64,000 nt of DNA from Ignavibacteriota bacterium (GCA_003170475.1 PMZI01000026.1:189173-253172); one strand, 5' to 3'. Numbered from the stretch's first letter, positions 44,624-53,902 are shown. Notes: a model not told the origin generated them from the sequence alone. Made by a program: numbers and translations.

Positions 44624-45298
44624 GCCCACTCCTCCCCTCTGATACTGTGCAATCAAGCGACTGACAATCTGGTATTCTCCCGGCCTAGTTTTGATCTCCC
44701 CTGAACAGATGACGATACTTGATGATTTCGAACCCTCCTCCTTGCTTGGGAGCCCTCATTTCCCATCTTCGGAAATGGCCAAAGGTATTCAGGGCAAGAG
44801 TAATAATCAGGAACATGAACTCGCCGAGAAGATGGCTAAAATCTGACCATTTTGGCAATCATGCCTCTGGTTTCGTTGAAAAAATCGACGGCACGATAGT
44901 TGAAAATGTTTAACATCTGCCCGTGAAATCAATGGATTATGCTGAATTTATCAACAGTATTCGCTTTTGGGACGGGAATTTCAGCCGTCAGGCATGCTTG
45001 GCAGATCGAGACTTTTTCATGAGTCGGAATGAACGGGAGTTGAGTTTGCCAATCCTGAGAACAGAGCTAGATTTGTGTTAGGGGATAAGGGATTTCTTCC
45101 ATTTTTTGCAGTCTAGGAATGGTTCGCTGTTTTCTCATTTGCGGCACAAATATTGAACAGAAGTCAAGTATTCTCGTTCTCGGTAGGGGCCAGGGAGGTC
45201 CTAGAAACCGAAGTACATCTGCTCTCGCGCAAAGAAGATTTTGATTCAAATTGGAGTTATCTGTGAAACGGTTTAAAACAAATCAAGACGGAGGTTTT
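44624..45298 (+). other. 675-base intergenic region before the exported cytochrome
   Basis: Long and relatively AT-rich in its middle. I find no supported gene; a 64-codon frame at 44719 has no ribosome site and odd composition. No sigma-54 element with correct spacing is present. GGAGG at about 45289 serves the cytochrome start. A long regulated leader or an undetected small RNA is possible but not shown. Confidence 0.5.
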
Positions 45299-48205
45299 AT
45301 GAAGAGACATCTACTCGTTGGCATCCTCTTCCTGCTGATGATCTCAATCCTGTCGGGTCTTGTTCTGGCTCAGACCCAAACAGGTACGATCAAAGTTGTG
45401 GGTGTGCCCGACAGGTTCAAGAGTGCCAACAAGAATCAGGCGGCGACTGGATTGAAGACCATCGGAGTTGGCAGTCGTATCGTCCTGGCGCCGATGATCT
45501 ACAGCGGTACGGGTGGCCTGACAACCGACACCTTGAATCCAGTCTCTAGTGCTACTTGGACGTTGAAGAATCCGCTTGGCGTCACGAAGCCGATTCTGGA
45601 TACGGCAGCGGGACTCAATGGCAATTACGTCTACTTCGTTCCTGATACCGTGGGAGATTGGACCGTGACAATGACCGCGACGACAGCCAAGGGAACGACG
45701 ACACCAGTCTCGATAAGGGTCACCGCTTCCAAGTTTGTGGGTGAAGGAATCAGCTTGAAGTCGAACGGTGTTCCGAACGGTTGTGCTTGTCACCTCGTGG
45801 ACCCGACGAACTTCACCGATTGGCAGAAGACCAATCACGCAACGGCAGTCCAGCGGGCCGTCAACACAGCAGGTGGTCACTTCAGTTTTGGCAGTTGCAT
45901 GAGTTGCCATTCCGCCGGGGTCGATGGGGCTGTCGGAGTTGGAAACAATGGTTTCTTTGACATTGCGAAAACAGAAGGTTTCACCACGATTCCAGCGAAT
46001 AATCCTGGAGTCTATGACACGCTCGTCGCGAAGTATCCGAAGTCAATGGCATCGGCAGGGATCATGTGCGAAAACTGCCATGGTCCTGCAGGCCAACATG
46101 CTGGCGGCGCGGGCGTATTTCCGCAAGCGGGCGACAACAAATTGGATGAAACGCTCTCAGCTGATGTTTGTGCAGTATGCCACTTCTCGAGTGATCGACA
46201 TGGTATTGGCTACGCTTGGACAGGATCAGCACATGCAAACTCGACGGCCGAGGGAACTCAGGTTCAATTCACCGATCGTGCCGTTTGCGCAAAATGTCAC
46301 ACTGCGCAGGGGTATATCAATGAAACAATTGGCGGCAAGGCCCAACCGGTTCCCGCATCCGGCGCGTTGGTCTATCAGAATCCAATGCCCATCGGTTGCT
46401 CCACGTGTCATGATCCGCACAACGGTTCGAATGAAATGCAGCTCCGCGCCAAGACAGTGGGTGATGCCTGCATCGGTTGCCACGAGACTCGTCAGAGCAC
46501 ACGTGGCTTGCACACCTCGCATCAGGGCTCAATGCTGATCGGTGCGGACGCGAGTCCATTCACTCTGGACATAGTCAACGCGTATCTTCTCGCACCGTCC
46601 GGCTCAGTTCAACAGAACAACGCTGCGTACGGAATGTGGAGCGGATGGGAGTTCCCGGGTTACAACTACGAGAATTCTTCTCACAGCGGTATCAAAGAGC
46701 GTTGCGTAGCGTGTCACATGGCCAGTTCGCCATCGTTCCTTGCTGCGTCTGCTTCGAATTTCACAAAAGCGGATACCCTGATAACGAAACTCGGCGGCCA
46801 TACATTCAAGGTGGCTTTTGACAACATCGTTGGAAAAGACACCACAACGATTCTCAATCCGACCGGTTGTGCAGAATGCCACGGAACGGTTACCATGGAT
46901 TTTGTCGACTTGACCCAGGCCAAGACGAACAACTATCTGTCCACGTTGTATAATCTTTTGCCGAAGCGCGACACGATTGTGGCCGCAACAGCTCCAAAAG
47001 GAACGGCTATCCTCTTCACGGATACGATCGCATGGCAGAATCAGAAGAACGCGTCGGCATCAGCCAAGCGCAAACTCACTCTCACAGAGAGAGCAGCCGC
47101 CTACAACTTCCAGTTTGTGACCAACGACGGAAGCTTCGGCGTGCACAACTACAACTATGCGAAGGGTCTTCTCACTTCATCGATCGAGCAATTACAGCTC
47201 ACCGCCGGTGCAGCAAGCATTGCCTCAATCAAAGACGTTCCCTCCGACAATGGCCGAAAGGTTCAGGTCGTGTGGAATGCCTTCCCGGCCGAGCAATGGA
47301 GCTACAACACTGTGATCAACTACGGTGTGTGGAGAAAAGATCCGATGTTGCCCAGCCTGAACTCCGTGAAGAAGGCAAACAGTTTCACAGAGATGATGAA
47401 GGTAACGAGTCAAGGAAGCCAGGTAGTCATGGGTGGTAGCGTGTGGTCATATGTTGGCGGCGCGCCGGCTTCGAATCTGCCACAGTACTCCTTCGTTGCT
47501 CCGACGTTGTTCGATTCGACGAAGACCTCGGGTCAGCGCTGGACAGTGTTCTACATTGCCGGCTACTCGAAGGACAACGCAGTGGCGTACTCGACGCAAC
47601 CGGATAGCGGATACTCAACGGATAACATTTCACCGATCGCACCTCAGGTCGTCTCGGCTGGTTTCACGACGAACACCGTGACGATCAAGTGGAAGGCAAA
47701 TTCGGAGACCGATGTCTATGAGTATGCGATCTATCGCGGGACAACAGCTTCGTTCACACCATCGTCACCGTTGGTAAAGGTCCGGGGACTTCAGTATCAG
47801 GATGTGCTGAGTCAGACCGGAGGGACGTACTACTACAAGGTATCGGCAATTGACGCCTCTGGCAATGAGAGCCCCTACACCGCGGTAAGCATCTTGACAG
47901 GGGTCGAGAACTCGGGCGGAGTGCCGACGGAGTTTGCTCTTGGTCAGAATTATCCGAATCCGTTCAACCCAACCACCGAGATCACGTTTGCGATACCAAA
48001 GCAGACGAACGTGAAGGTCGTGGTCTACAACCTGGCGGGAGCCGAGATAGCGACGCTTGTCAATCAGTCGATGTCGGCAGGCAACTACCGGGCGATGTGG
48101 AATGGTCGCACGGACGATGGACGGACAGTGGCTAGCGGAGTATACTTCTACCATCTGCAGGCGGAAGGATTCACTGCCACCAAGAAAATGACCCTGTTAA
48201 AGTAA
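45299..48205 (+). CDS. T9SS-exported multiheme cytochrome c with FN3 domain
   Basis: 968 residues from ATG 45299 with GGAGG upstream. A signal peptide (HLLVGILFLLMISILSGLVLAQ) and an Ig-like N-terminal domain (about 30-155) precede a cytochrome region with eight CXXCH motifs: CMSCH, CENCH, CAVCH, CAKCH, CSTCH, CIGCH, CVACH, CAECH. One CxCH (GCACH) comes before them. A beta-rich middle, an FN3-like domain (TIKWKANSETDVYEYAIYRG) and a type A T9SS sorting tail (LGQNYPNPFNPTTEITF ... GVYFYHLQAEG) close the protein. It should cross the outer membrane by T9SS and stay at or leave the cell surface, placing hemes outside the cell. A MarR gene lies before it and the main cytochrome operon 1.5 kb after it. 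Confidence 0.9.
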   Translation: MKRHLLVGILFLLMISILSGLVLAQTQTGTIKVVGVPDRFKSANKNQAATGLKTIGVGSRIVLAPMIYSGTGGLTTDTLNPVSSATWTLKNPLGVTKPILDTAAGLNGNYVYFVPDTVGDWTVTMTATTAKGTTTPVSIRVTASKFVGEGISLKSNGVPNGCACHLVDPTNFTDWQKTNHATAVQRAVNTAGGHFSFGSCMSCHSAGVDGAVGVGNNGFFDIAKTEGFTTIPANNPGVYDTLVAKYPKSMASAGIMCENCHGPAGQHAGGAGVFPQAGDNKLDETLSADVCAVCHFSSDRHGIGYAWTGSAHANSTAEGTQVQFTDRAVCAKCHTAQGYINETIGGKAQPVPASGALVYQNPMPIGCSTCHDPHNGSNEMQLRAKTVGDACIGCHETRQSTRGLHTSHQGSMLIGADASPFTLDIVNAYLLAPSGSVQQNNAAYGMWSGWEFPGYNYENSSHSGIKERCVACHMASSPSFLAASASNFTKADTLITKLGGHTFKVAFDNIVGKDTTTILNPTGCAECHGTVTMDFVDLTQAKTNNYLSTLYNLLPKRDTIVAATAPKGTAILFTDTIAWQNQKNASASAKRKLTLTERAAAYNFQFVTNDGSFGVHNYNYAKGLLTSSIEQLQLTAGAASIASIKDVPSDNGRKVQVVWNAFPAEQWSYNTVINYGVWRKDPMLPSLNSVKKANSFTEMMKVTSQGSQVVMGGSVWSYVGGAPASNLPQYSFVAPTLFDSTKTSGQRWTVFYIAGYSKDNAVAYSTQPDSGYSTDNISPIAPQVVSAGFTTNTVTIKWKANSETDVYEYAIYRGTTASFTPSSPLVKVRGLQYQDVLSQTGGTYYYKVSAIDASGNESPYTAVSILTGVENSGGVPTEFALGQNYPNPFNPTTEITFAIPKQTNVKVVVYNLAGAEIATLVNQSMSAGNYRAMWNGRTDDGRTVASGVYFYHLQAEGFTATKKMTLLK

Positions 48206-48511
48206 GTCTGGATTTCTCCAAGGCGGGTGTTCTCAGGCATTGAGCCTGAGGACCCCGCCTTTTCATTTCCTGGAATGCCCTTGCATGAAAACGACCTAGC
48301 GGATAGGCTGAAAAGTCAATGCGGCAAAGGGTTTCTGTTTTTGAGAAAATGAGAAAGCAGTTATTGGAATTCGGTAATAGGCTGTTGGCGCAAATCAAAT
48401 AAGTGCGAAAATCAAGGTAACGACGCTAGTCGACACTTTCTGCCGATGAATTTCTCTACGAAATGAAGTTGGCATACATCTTGAGCGGTTTACCAAAGGA
48501 AAGTGACGACT
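48206..48511 (+). other. 306-base intergenic region
   Basis: Holds the terminator at 48220-48265. Just before the receiver gene is TTGGCATACATCTTGAGC (48469-48486), which has a sigma-54-like -24 half but GA in place of GC in the -12 half, so it is not called as a promoter. Confidence 0.4.
48220..48265 (+). terminator. Terminator after the exported cytochrome
   Basis: AAGGCGGGTGTTCTCAGGC (48220-48238) pairs with GCCTGAGGACCCCGCCTT (48244-48261) with small mismatches, followed by TTCATTT. Confidence 0.75.
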
Positions 48512-48940
48512 ATGTATCCGATAGGAACAACCACAGTGAAGAATGCTGCGAAAGACAAGCTCATCCAAAGTGATGGACGGAAGAGGGTTCTTGTCTTCAG
48601 TCCGGATGTGGCTTTGGCAAAGAGCCTTTCGCTATTGCTCGAGGATCAGTACGAGATTGCCTGCGAAACACAGCTGGACAATCTGAAGGGGACAATTGGC
48701 AATGCTTCGCCGGGGTTGTTGCTCATCGATCTGTTTTCGTTTCCGTCCGACATCTTGAAAGAGATCAACGTCCTCCGGACGAGTCGGCTCAAGGTGCCTG
48801 TTATCATCCTCCGTGTGTACCGACAGCTCAATCCTGAGATTGAAGAGACGATTAGAGATCTTTCGGATTTCGTATTCTACAAGCCTTTCGATGTTAACGC
48901 AGTAGCGGACGCGGTCCATAAGCTCCTGGATGGCCATTAG
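48512..48940 (+). CDS. Single-domain receiver protein (CheY-like)
   Basis: 142 residues from ATG 48512 with AAAGGAAAG upstream. Residues 27-142 form a receiver fold: RVLVFSPDVALAKSLSLLLED, LLLIDLFSF with the phosphorylatable Asp, PVIILRVYR and the conserved Lys in FYKPFD. The first acidic position is SPD instead of DD, so phosphorylation may be weak or altered. No output domain. It is directly followed by a DksA-like zinc-finger gene and lies between the exported cytochrome and the main cytochrome operon, so it may relay a redox or kinase signal there. Confidence 0.78.
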   Translation: MYPIGTTTVKNAAKDKLIQSDGRKRVLVFSPDVALAKSLSLLLEDQYEIACETQLDNLKGTIGNASPGLLLIDLFSFPSDILKEINVLRTSRLKVPVIILRVYRQLNPEIEETIRDLSDFVFYKPFDVNAVADAVHKLLDGH

Positions 48941-48998
48941 CGAGCCGGTCGCTCCGCGCTTCTTCACCTCCTCGGCGGTTCGAAAGGGGGGAAGTGCT

Positions 48999-49358
48999 GT
49001 GAAAGCAACAACAGACCTGAGCCAAGTCAAGCTCGTGATGCTCCGGCAGCTTGATACCACCCTGCGGCAAAACTACCATCAAACCCTCATCGAAGTTCTC
49101 AACGAGCTCAGAATGCGGAGTGTCGTCTCTCAACCTGATCCATCGCCTGACAAGGTTTTCTCCGTCATCCTGCAGACGCACGTACTGACATACAAGCCGA
49201 CTCCGTCAGTTCAGCGCCTCCGAGAGGCGTTGGAGCGGATGACATACGGCAAGTTCGGGTTATGCATTCGATGTGGCAGAGAGATTGCCATTGAGACCCT
49301 GCTTGGTGATCCGACAGTCTCCTCTTGTGCCCACTGTCAAGGGAGAGCCAACGGCTGA
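48999..49358 (+). CDS. TraR/DksA-type zinc-finger protein
   Basis: 119 residues from GTG 48999 preceded by GGGGGAAG; an ATG at 48930 overlaps the receiver gene and is less likely. An N-terminal coiled coil (LRQLDTTLRQNYHQTLIEVLNELRM) leads to the C4 zinc finger CIRCGREI-(11)-SSCAHC typical of DksA/TraR proteins, with the FGLCIRCGREI hallmark. Such proteins enter the polymerase secondary channel and adjust transcription with or without ppGpp. The acidic DxxDxA tip motif of DksA is not obvious. Last gene before the sigma-54 promoter of the cytochrome operon. Confidence 0.82.
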   Translation: MKATTDLSQVKLVMLRQLDTTLRQNYHQTLIEVLNELRMRSVVSQPDPSPDKVFSVILQTHVLTYKPTPSVQRLREALERMTYGKFGLCIRCGREIAIETLLGDPTVSSCAHCQGRANG

Positions 49359-49686
49359 GAGTTGGCCCCGCCGATCTCAAAAAATGGCGCAGTTCCTCCC
49401 GCCTTCATGATTCTGTACCTCTTCCACCCCAGCAATGTTCATTGGATATCCGTGTCTTGTGGATCTTGATCTGGGTGAAGTTTGGTTTCTCCAATCTGAG
49501 AATCTGTTTCTTTCACTTCTCGCACGGGAGAAAGCCATCGAAGGAGCGACACCAAATTGTTGTTATTTGTTAAGGAATTCGCGTGATCCAGAGTCACCGA
49601 GGCTGGCACGGGACTTGCGAGAAAATGGTTGAATATTTGGGCTTTGTTTGATTGTAGAGAAATTCAGCAGGCAATTAATCAAGAAA
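49359..49686 (+). other. 328-base intergenic region before the cytochrome operon
   Basis: No gene supported. Contains the near-consensus sigma-54 promoter at 49603-49618. TTGTTGTTATTTGTTAAG (about 49557-49574) upstream of it shares TTGTTGTT with a stretch at about 43099 ahead of the other sigma-54 promoters; an activator site is possible but unproven. Confidence 0.5.
49603..49620 (+). promoter_or_regulatory. Sigma-54 promoter of the cytochrome operon
   Basis: CTGGCACGGGACTTGCGA matches TGGCACG-N4-TTGC at every conserved base, with GG (49605-49606) and GC (49617-49618) ten bases apart. Transcription would start near 49630, and the first cytochrome ATG is at 49687. This ties the operon to an NtrC-type activator such as the one encoded at 41699. 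Confidence 0.85.
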
Positions 49687-51873
49687 ATGAGAGAATACTC
49701 AAGACTTGTGTTCGTGCTGATTGTCTTTCTGGCGTGGATGGTTCTTTCCGTTCACGCTGATGCTCAATCGCGCGAAGACTGCCTCGCATGTCACAGTGAC
49801 AAGTCGCTGACAATGGAGAAGAAGGGAAAGCAGGTCTCCATTTACGTCGATGCGGCAGTATTTGAAAAGTCCTCGCACAGAAAGATGTTATGTGTTTCGT
49901 GCCATGTCGGCTTCGACCCAGAGAACGTTCCTCATAAAGCGAAGATTGATCCGGTAAACTGCAGAGCGTGCCACAAAGATGCTCCCTTGAAACACCAGTT
50001 CCATCCTCAGATGAATCTTGCTTCTGGTGCGAGCGGAGGATCAGGAGTTGATTGCAAGGACTGCCACGGATCGCACGATGTTGCGTCACCCAAGGAGCCC
50101 GGCTCCAGGTTCAATGCTTCGAAGCTCACGGATTTCTGTGGATCATGCCATCGAGATGTGGGAAGAACTTTCGCGCAGTCTTCTCACCGGCATGCGCAGA
50201 TTGCCGGCGTCAAAGGTGCTCCGAGCTGCATCGAGTGTCATAGAAACCAAATCGCTCACGTGAGCGCGGCGCGGGATACCACGCAGCTCAAGATCGCCCA
50301 GGAGAAGCTTTGCCTTTCATGCCATCTCGATGATCCGAACGTCAAGGCTGCGATGTCGCCGACAACCGGATTCATCGCCGCGTACGAAGGAAGTGTTCAC
50401 GGCGCGGCACTGCAGCGTGGAAATGGAAAGGCAGCAAATTGTGTCGATTGCCACGGCAGTCATGAGATGAAGAAGGGGTCCGATCCGACTTCGCGCGTTG
50501 CGAAAGCGAACATCCCTCAGACTTGCGCAAAATGTCACGCGAGTGTTGCCAATGAATATGGCTACAGCGTTCACGGGTTGGCAGTCAAAAACGGCAACAT
50601 GTCGGCGCCTGTATGCACGGATTGTCACGGTGAGCACAACATCCTGAAGACTTCGGATCCTCGCTCGCCTGTGGCCGCGGGAAATGTCTCAAGTCAGGTG
50701 TGTTCACCTTGCCATAGCTCGGTAAAACTCAGTGAGAAGTTTGGTCTCGCCAGCGATCGTTTCAAGAGTTTTTCGGACAGCTATCATGGGCTTGCCGGCA
50801 AGGCTGGATCCGTCCAGGTTGCAAATTGTGCGAGCTGTCATGGTGTCCATGATATCAAGCGATCAACTGATCCGTCGTCAAGAATCAACAAGGCGAATCT
50901 TGTCAAGACCTGCGGTACATGCCATCCCGGTGCCAATGAGAATTTCACGAAGGGGGCCGTCCACATCGTCGCCAGCGAGAAGAAGGATGATATTCTGTCT
51001 CTGGTCTCTACCGGATATATTATTCTGATTGTCGTGACGATCGGTGGCATGTTCTTCCACAATGTGCTCGATTTCATAAAGAAGTCCAGGCGCCAGCTCA
51101 TGTATCGCCGCGGTTTGCTTCCATGGCCTACGGTTGGTCACCGATTGTATCTCCGGATGTCGTTGGCTGAACGCATTCAGCATGCCACCTTGTTGATTAG
51201 TTTCATTACGTTGGTTTTGACAGGATTTGCATTGAAGTATCCGGATGCATGGTGGGTGGCACCTCTTCGCGATGTCAGTCCTGTGATGTTTGAACTTCGC
51301 GGAATCCTGCACCGGGTCGCAGCAGTCGTGATGGTCACGGCAAGTCTCTATCATGTGTACTACGTATTCTTCGTGCCGCGAGGCAAACAGCTGATTCGCG
51401 ATCTGTTTCCAAGACTTGAGGACGTAACAGACGCCATCGGCGTATTCAAACATAACCTCGGGATATCGCCTGCAAAGCCGAAGTTTGCCCGATTCAGCTA
51501 TGCCGAAAAAGCTGAGTACTGGGCTCTCATTTGGGGAACGATCGTTATGGCCGTCACCGGCGTCATCCTCTGGTTTGATAATACCTTCCTCGGACTATTG
51601 ACAAAGTTGTGGTGGGATGTTGCCCGCACGGTGCACTACTACGAGGCGTGGTTAGCAACGCTTTCGATTATCGTGTGGCATTTCTACTTCGTGATCTTCA
51701 ATCCTGATATCTATCCCATCAACCTGGCGTTCTGGAAAGGAACGCTGACGGAAGAAGAGATGGAAGAAGAACATCCTCTTGAACTCGAAGAAATCCGTGA
51801 CGCGGAGATGAAAAAGGCGATGAAGGAAGCGAGCGAACAACAGGACCAGAAATCGGCCGAGGCCAAGAAGTAA
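49687..51873 (+). CDS. 13-heme cytochrome c fused to membrane cytochrome b (CbcL-like)
   Basis: 728 residues from ATG 49687 (a TTG at 49648 is in frame). A signal peptide (LVFVLIVFLAWMVLSVHADAQ) is followed by 13 CXXCH motifs between residues 30 and 425: CLACH, CVSCH, CRACH, CKDCH, CGSCH, CIECH, CLSCH, CVDCH, CAKCH, CTDCH, CSPCH, CASCH, CGTCH. From about residue 437 five membrane helices form a FdnI/HydC-type cytochrome b domain (GYIILIVVTIGGMFFHN, ATLLISFITLVLTGFALKY, GILHRVAAVVMVTASLYHVYY, YWALIWGTIVMAVTGVILWF, LATLSIIVWHFYFVIF) with paired histidines for two b hemes. This is the architecture of Geobacter CbcL, a quinol oxidase feeding periplasmic cytochromes. First gene of the operon. Confidence 0.9.
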   Translation: MREYSRLVFVLIVFLAWMVLSVHADAQSREDCLACHSDKSLTMEKKGKQVSIYVDAAVFEKSSHRKMLCVSCHVGFDPENVPHKAKIDPVNCRACHKDAPLKHQFHPQMNLASGASGGSGVDCKDCHGSHDVASPKEPGSRFNASKLTDFCGSCHRDVGRTFAQSSHRHAQIAGVKGAPSCIECHRNQIAHVSAARDTTQLKIAQEKLCLSCHLDDPNVKAAMSPTTGFIAAYEGSVHGAALQRGNGKAANCVDCHGSHEMKKGSDPTSRVAKANIPQTCAKCHASVANEYGYSVHGLAVKNGNMSAPVCTDCHGEHNILKTSDPRSPVAAGNVSSQVCSPCHSSVKLSEKFGLASDRFKSFSDSYHGLAGKAGSVQVANCASCHGVHDIKRSTDPSSRINKANLVKTCGTCHPGANENFTKGAVHIVASEKKDDILSLVSTGYIILIVVTIGGMFFHNVLDFIKKSRRQLMYRRGLLPWPTVGHRLYLRMSLAERIQHATLLISFITLVLTGFALKYPDAWWVAPLRDVSPVMFELRGILHRVAAVVMVTASLYHVYYVFFVPRGKQLIRDLFPRLEDVTDAIGVFKHNLGISPAKPKFARFSYAEKAEYWALIWGTIVMAVTGVILWFDNTFLGLLTKLWWDVARTVHYYEAWLATLSIIVWHFYFVIFNPDIYPINLAFWKGTLTEEEMEEEHPLELEEIRDAEMKKAMKEASEQQDQKSAEAKK

Positions 51874-51877
51874 CGGA

Positions 51878-53902
51878 ATGGAAGAATTGGTTCACACTTT
51901 GACCAATCGCTCTAGGAAAGACGCTCGCTCGAGCTTCCGGTGGCTCGGGCTGGTGTTTTTCGCTGCTCTCTGGCTTGTGCCAGCGATGGGTCAGGAGAAC
52001 TCCGATTGTTTCGCTTGTCACAGCGACAAGGCGTTGACCGGCACGAAGACGGGGAAATCGTTCCCGGTGTTTATCGACGAGAAGAGATTCGGAGAGTCGG
52101 TTCACTCGGCACTCACCTGCGTCTCATGCCATACCGACCTGGAAGGAAAAGAACTGCCGCACGCCGAGGGTCTGGCGGAGGTGAAGTGCGGAACCTGCCA
52201 TGCAACGGAGCAGGAGCTTCATGCGAAATCGCTTCATGGAAAAGCTATTGCTCGGGGAGATGCACTTGCACCGCGGTGCAAAGACTGTCACGGCAAACAT
52301 GATATCCTGTCGGCTAAGAATCGCATGTCTCCGACCTCAGTCTTGAAGGTTCCGTTCCTCTGCGGTAAGTGTCACACAGAGGGATCTCCGGTCACAGCCC
52401 AGAGAACGATCCATCAGGATCACATCCTGGAGAATTTCTCTGAGAGTATCCATGGTCAGGCGCTGTTCAAGAAAGGGCTTATCGTTGCACCCAACTGCGT
52501 GTCGTGCCACACGCCGCACTCCATTCTTCCTCACACAGATCCGGCATCGTCGATCGCTCGTCGCAACATCGCTGCGACGTGCACGAAGTGCCATGCCCAG
52601 ATCGAGGTTGTGCATCGGAAGGTCATCCGTGGAGAACTCTGGGAAAAGGAAGCAAACAAATTACCGGCATGCGTCGACTGCCATCAGCCGCATAAGATTC
52701 GCAAAGTCTTCTACACGCAGGGAATGGCCGACAAGGATTGCCTCGGATGCCACGAGAGACGGGATCTGAAATCATCGAAGGATGGTCGTTCTCTGACAGT
52801 GAAGATCGAGGAATTGGGAGACTCGAGACACCAGAAAGTGTCATGTAGCCAATGCCATTCCGAAGTCAGCGTTTCTCATCTCCGGCCTTGTGAGACGATC
52901 ACAAAGAAAGTGGAGTGTTCCTCCTGTCACGCGGAGGTTGCACAGCAATATCAGGTGAGCATACACGGGAAGCTCGTGAGCAAGAACGATCCGAACGGTC
53001 CGACCTGCAAGGATTGTCACGGGACGCACAGTGTCCTTGGAAAATTGAGCCCCAACTCGCCCACGTTTCCCACGAATGTCCCAGGCTTGTGTGCACGGTG
53101 CCATCGTGAAGGACAGAAGGCGGCGGCACGGTACACGGGCAGTCAACATGAAATCATCGAGCATTACACAGAGAGCATCCATGGCAAAGGGTTGATGAAG
53201 AGCGGTCTCACGGTTACCGCCACCTGCACCAGTTGCCATACTCCGCACAGTGTATTGCCCAAGACCGACACATTGTCAAGCGTAAACCGGAAAAACGTTC
53301 CTCAAACGTGCGGCCGCTGCCATCATGGCATCGAAGAACAATTTGAGCGCAGTATCCATTCTGTGCTTGTGAGTAAGACGGACAAAGAGTTGCCGGTGTG
53401 TAACGATTGCCACACGGCGCACACCATCCGACGTGCAGACGAGACCGGATTCAAGCTGGAGATCATGCAACAATGCGGACGTTGTCATGAGGCGATTGCG
53501 AAAACATATTTCGATACCTATCACGGAAAAGTATCGCAGCTCGGATACACGAAAACAGCGAAGTGCTATGACTGTCACGGTGCCCACGATATTCTGGCCA
53601 CTGCCGATCCTCAATCCCATTTGAGTCGCCAGAATGTCGTCGCGACGTGTCAGAAATGCCATGCTGGCGCCACACGCAAGTTCGCCGGATATTTGACACA
53701 TGCGACGCATCATGATCCTCAGAAATACCCGTTTCTCTTCTGGACATTCTGGGGCATGACATCGCTGCTCGTAGGGACATTTGTTATTGGTGGAATTCAC
53801 ACGCTCCTCTGGCTGCCGAGAGCTCTGCAGATGAAGCGGGCAAATCGGAAACGAATGGAGCAAGAGAACAAAGGAAAGAATGGAAACGACAAAGAAGCCT
53901 GA
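51878..53902 (+). CDS. 19-heme membrane-anchored cytochrome c
   Basis: 674 residues, four bases after the preceding gene. Signal peptide (WLGLVFFAALWLVPAMGQ), then 19 CXXCH motifs from CFACH near residue 45 to CQKCH near 590, and one C-terminal membrane helix (about 620-645, GMTSLLVGTFVIGGIHTLLWL) with a basic cytoplasmic tail. The heme region contains an internal repeat: ESIHGQALFKKGLIVAPNCVSCHTPHSILP recurs as ESIHGKGLMKSGLTVTATCTSCHTPHSVLP. Its gene overlaps that of the cytochrome b that follows, so the two should form a complex equivalent to the fused protein upstream. Confidence 0.9.
   Translation: MEELVHTLTNRSRKDARSSFRWLGLVFFAALWLVPAMGQENSDCFACHSDKALTGTKTGKSFPVFIDEKRFGESVHSALTCVSCHTDLEGKELPHAEGLAEVKCGTCHATEQELHAKSLHGKAIARGDALAPRCKDCHGKHDILSAKNRMSPTSVLKVPFLCGKCHTEGSPVTAQRTIHQDHILENFSESIHGQALFKKGLIVAPNCVSCHTPHSILPHTDPASSIARRNIAATCTKCHAQIEVVHRKVIRGELWEKEANKLPACVDCHQPHKIRKVFYTQGMADKDCLGCHERRDLKSSKDGRSLTVKIEELGDSRHQKVSCSQCHSEVSVSHLRPCETITKKVECSSCHAEVAQQYQVSIHGKLVSKNDPNGPTCKDCHGTHSVLGKLSPNSPTFPTNVPGLCARCHREGQKAAARYTGSQHEIIEHYTESIHGKGLMKSGLTVTATCTSCHTPHSVLPKTDTLSSVNRKNVPQTCGRCHHGIEEQFERSIHSVLVSKTDKELPVCNDCHTAHTIRRADETGFKLEIMQQCGRCHEAIAKTYFDTYHGKVSQLGYTKTAKCYDCHGAHDILATADPQSHLSRQNVVATCQKCHAGATRKFAGYLTHATHHDPQKYPFLFWTFWGMTSLLVGTFVIGGIHTLLWLPRALQMKRANRKRMEQENKGKNGNDKEA

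Noticed and set aside
44719-44913. 64-codon plus-strand frame before the exported cytochrome
   Set aside because: No ribosome site, stop-rich surroundings and composition unlike the neighbouring genes.
48469-48486. Sigma-54-like element before the receiver gene
   Set aside because: The -24 half is good (TTGGCA) but the -12 dinucleotide is GA instead of the nearly invariant GC.
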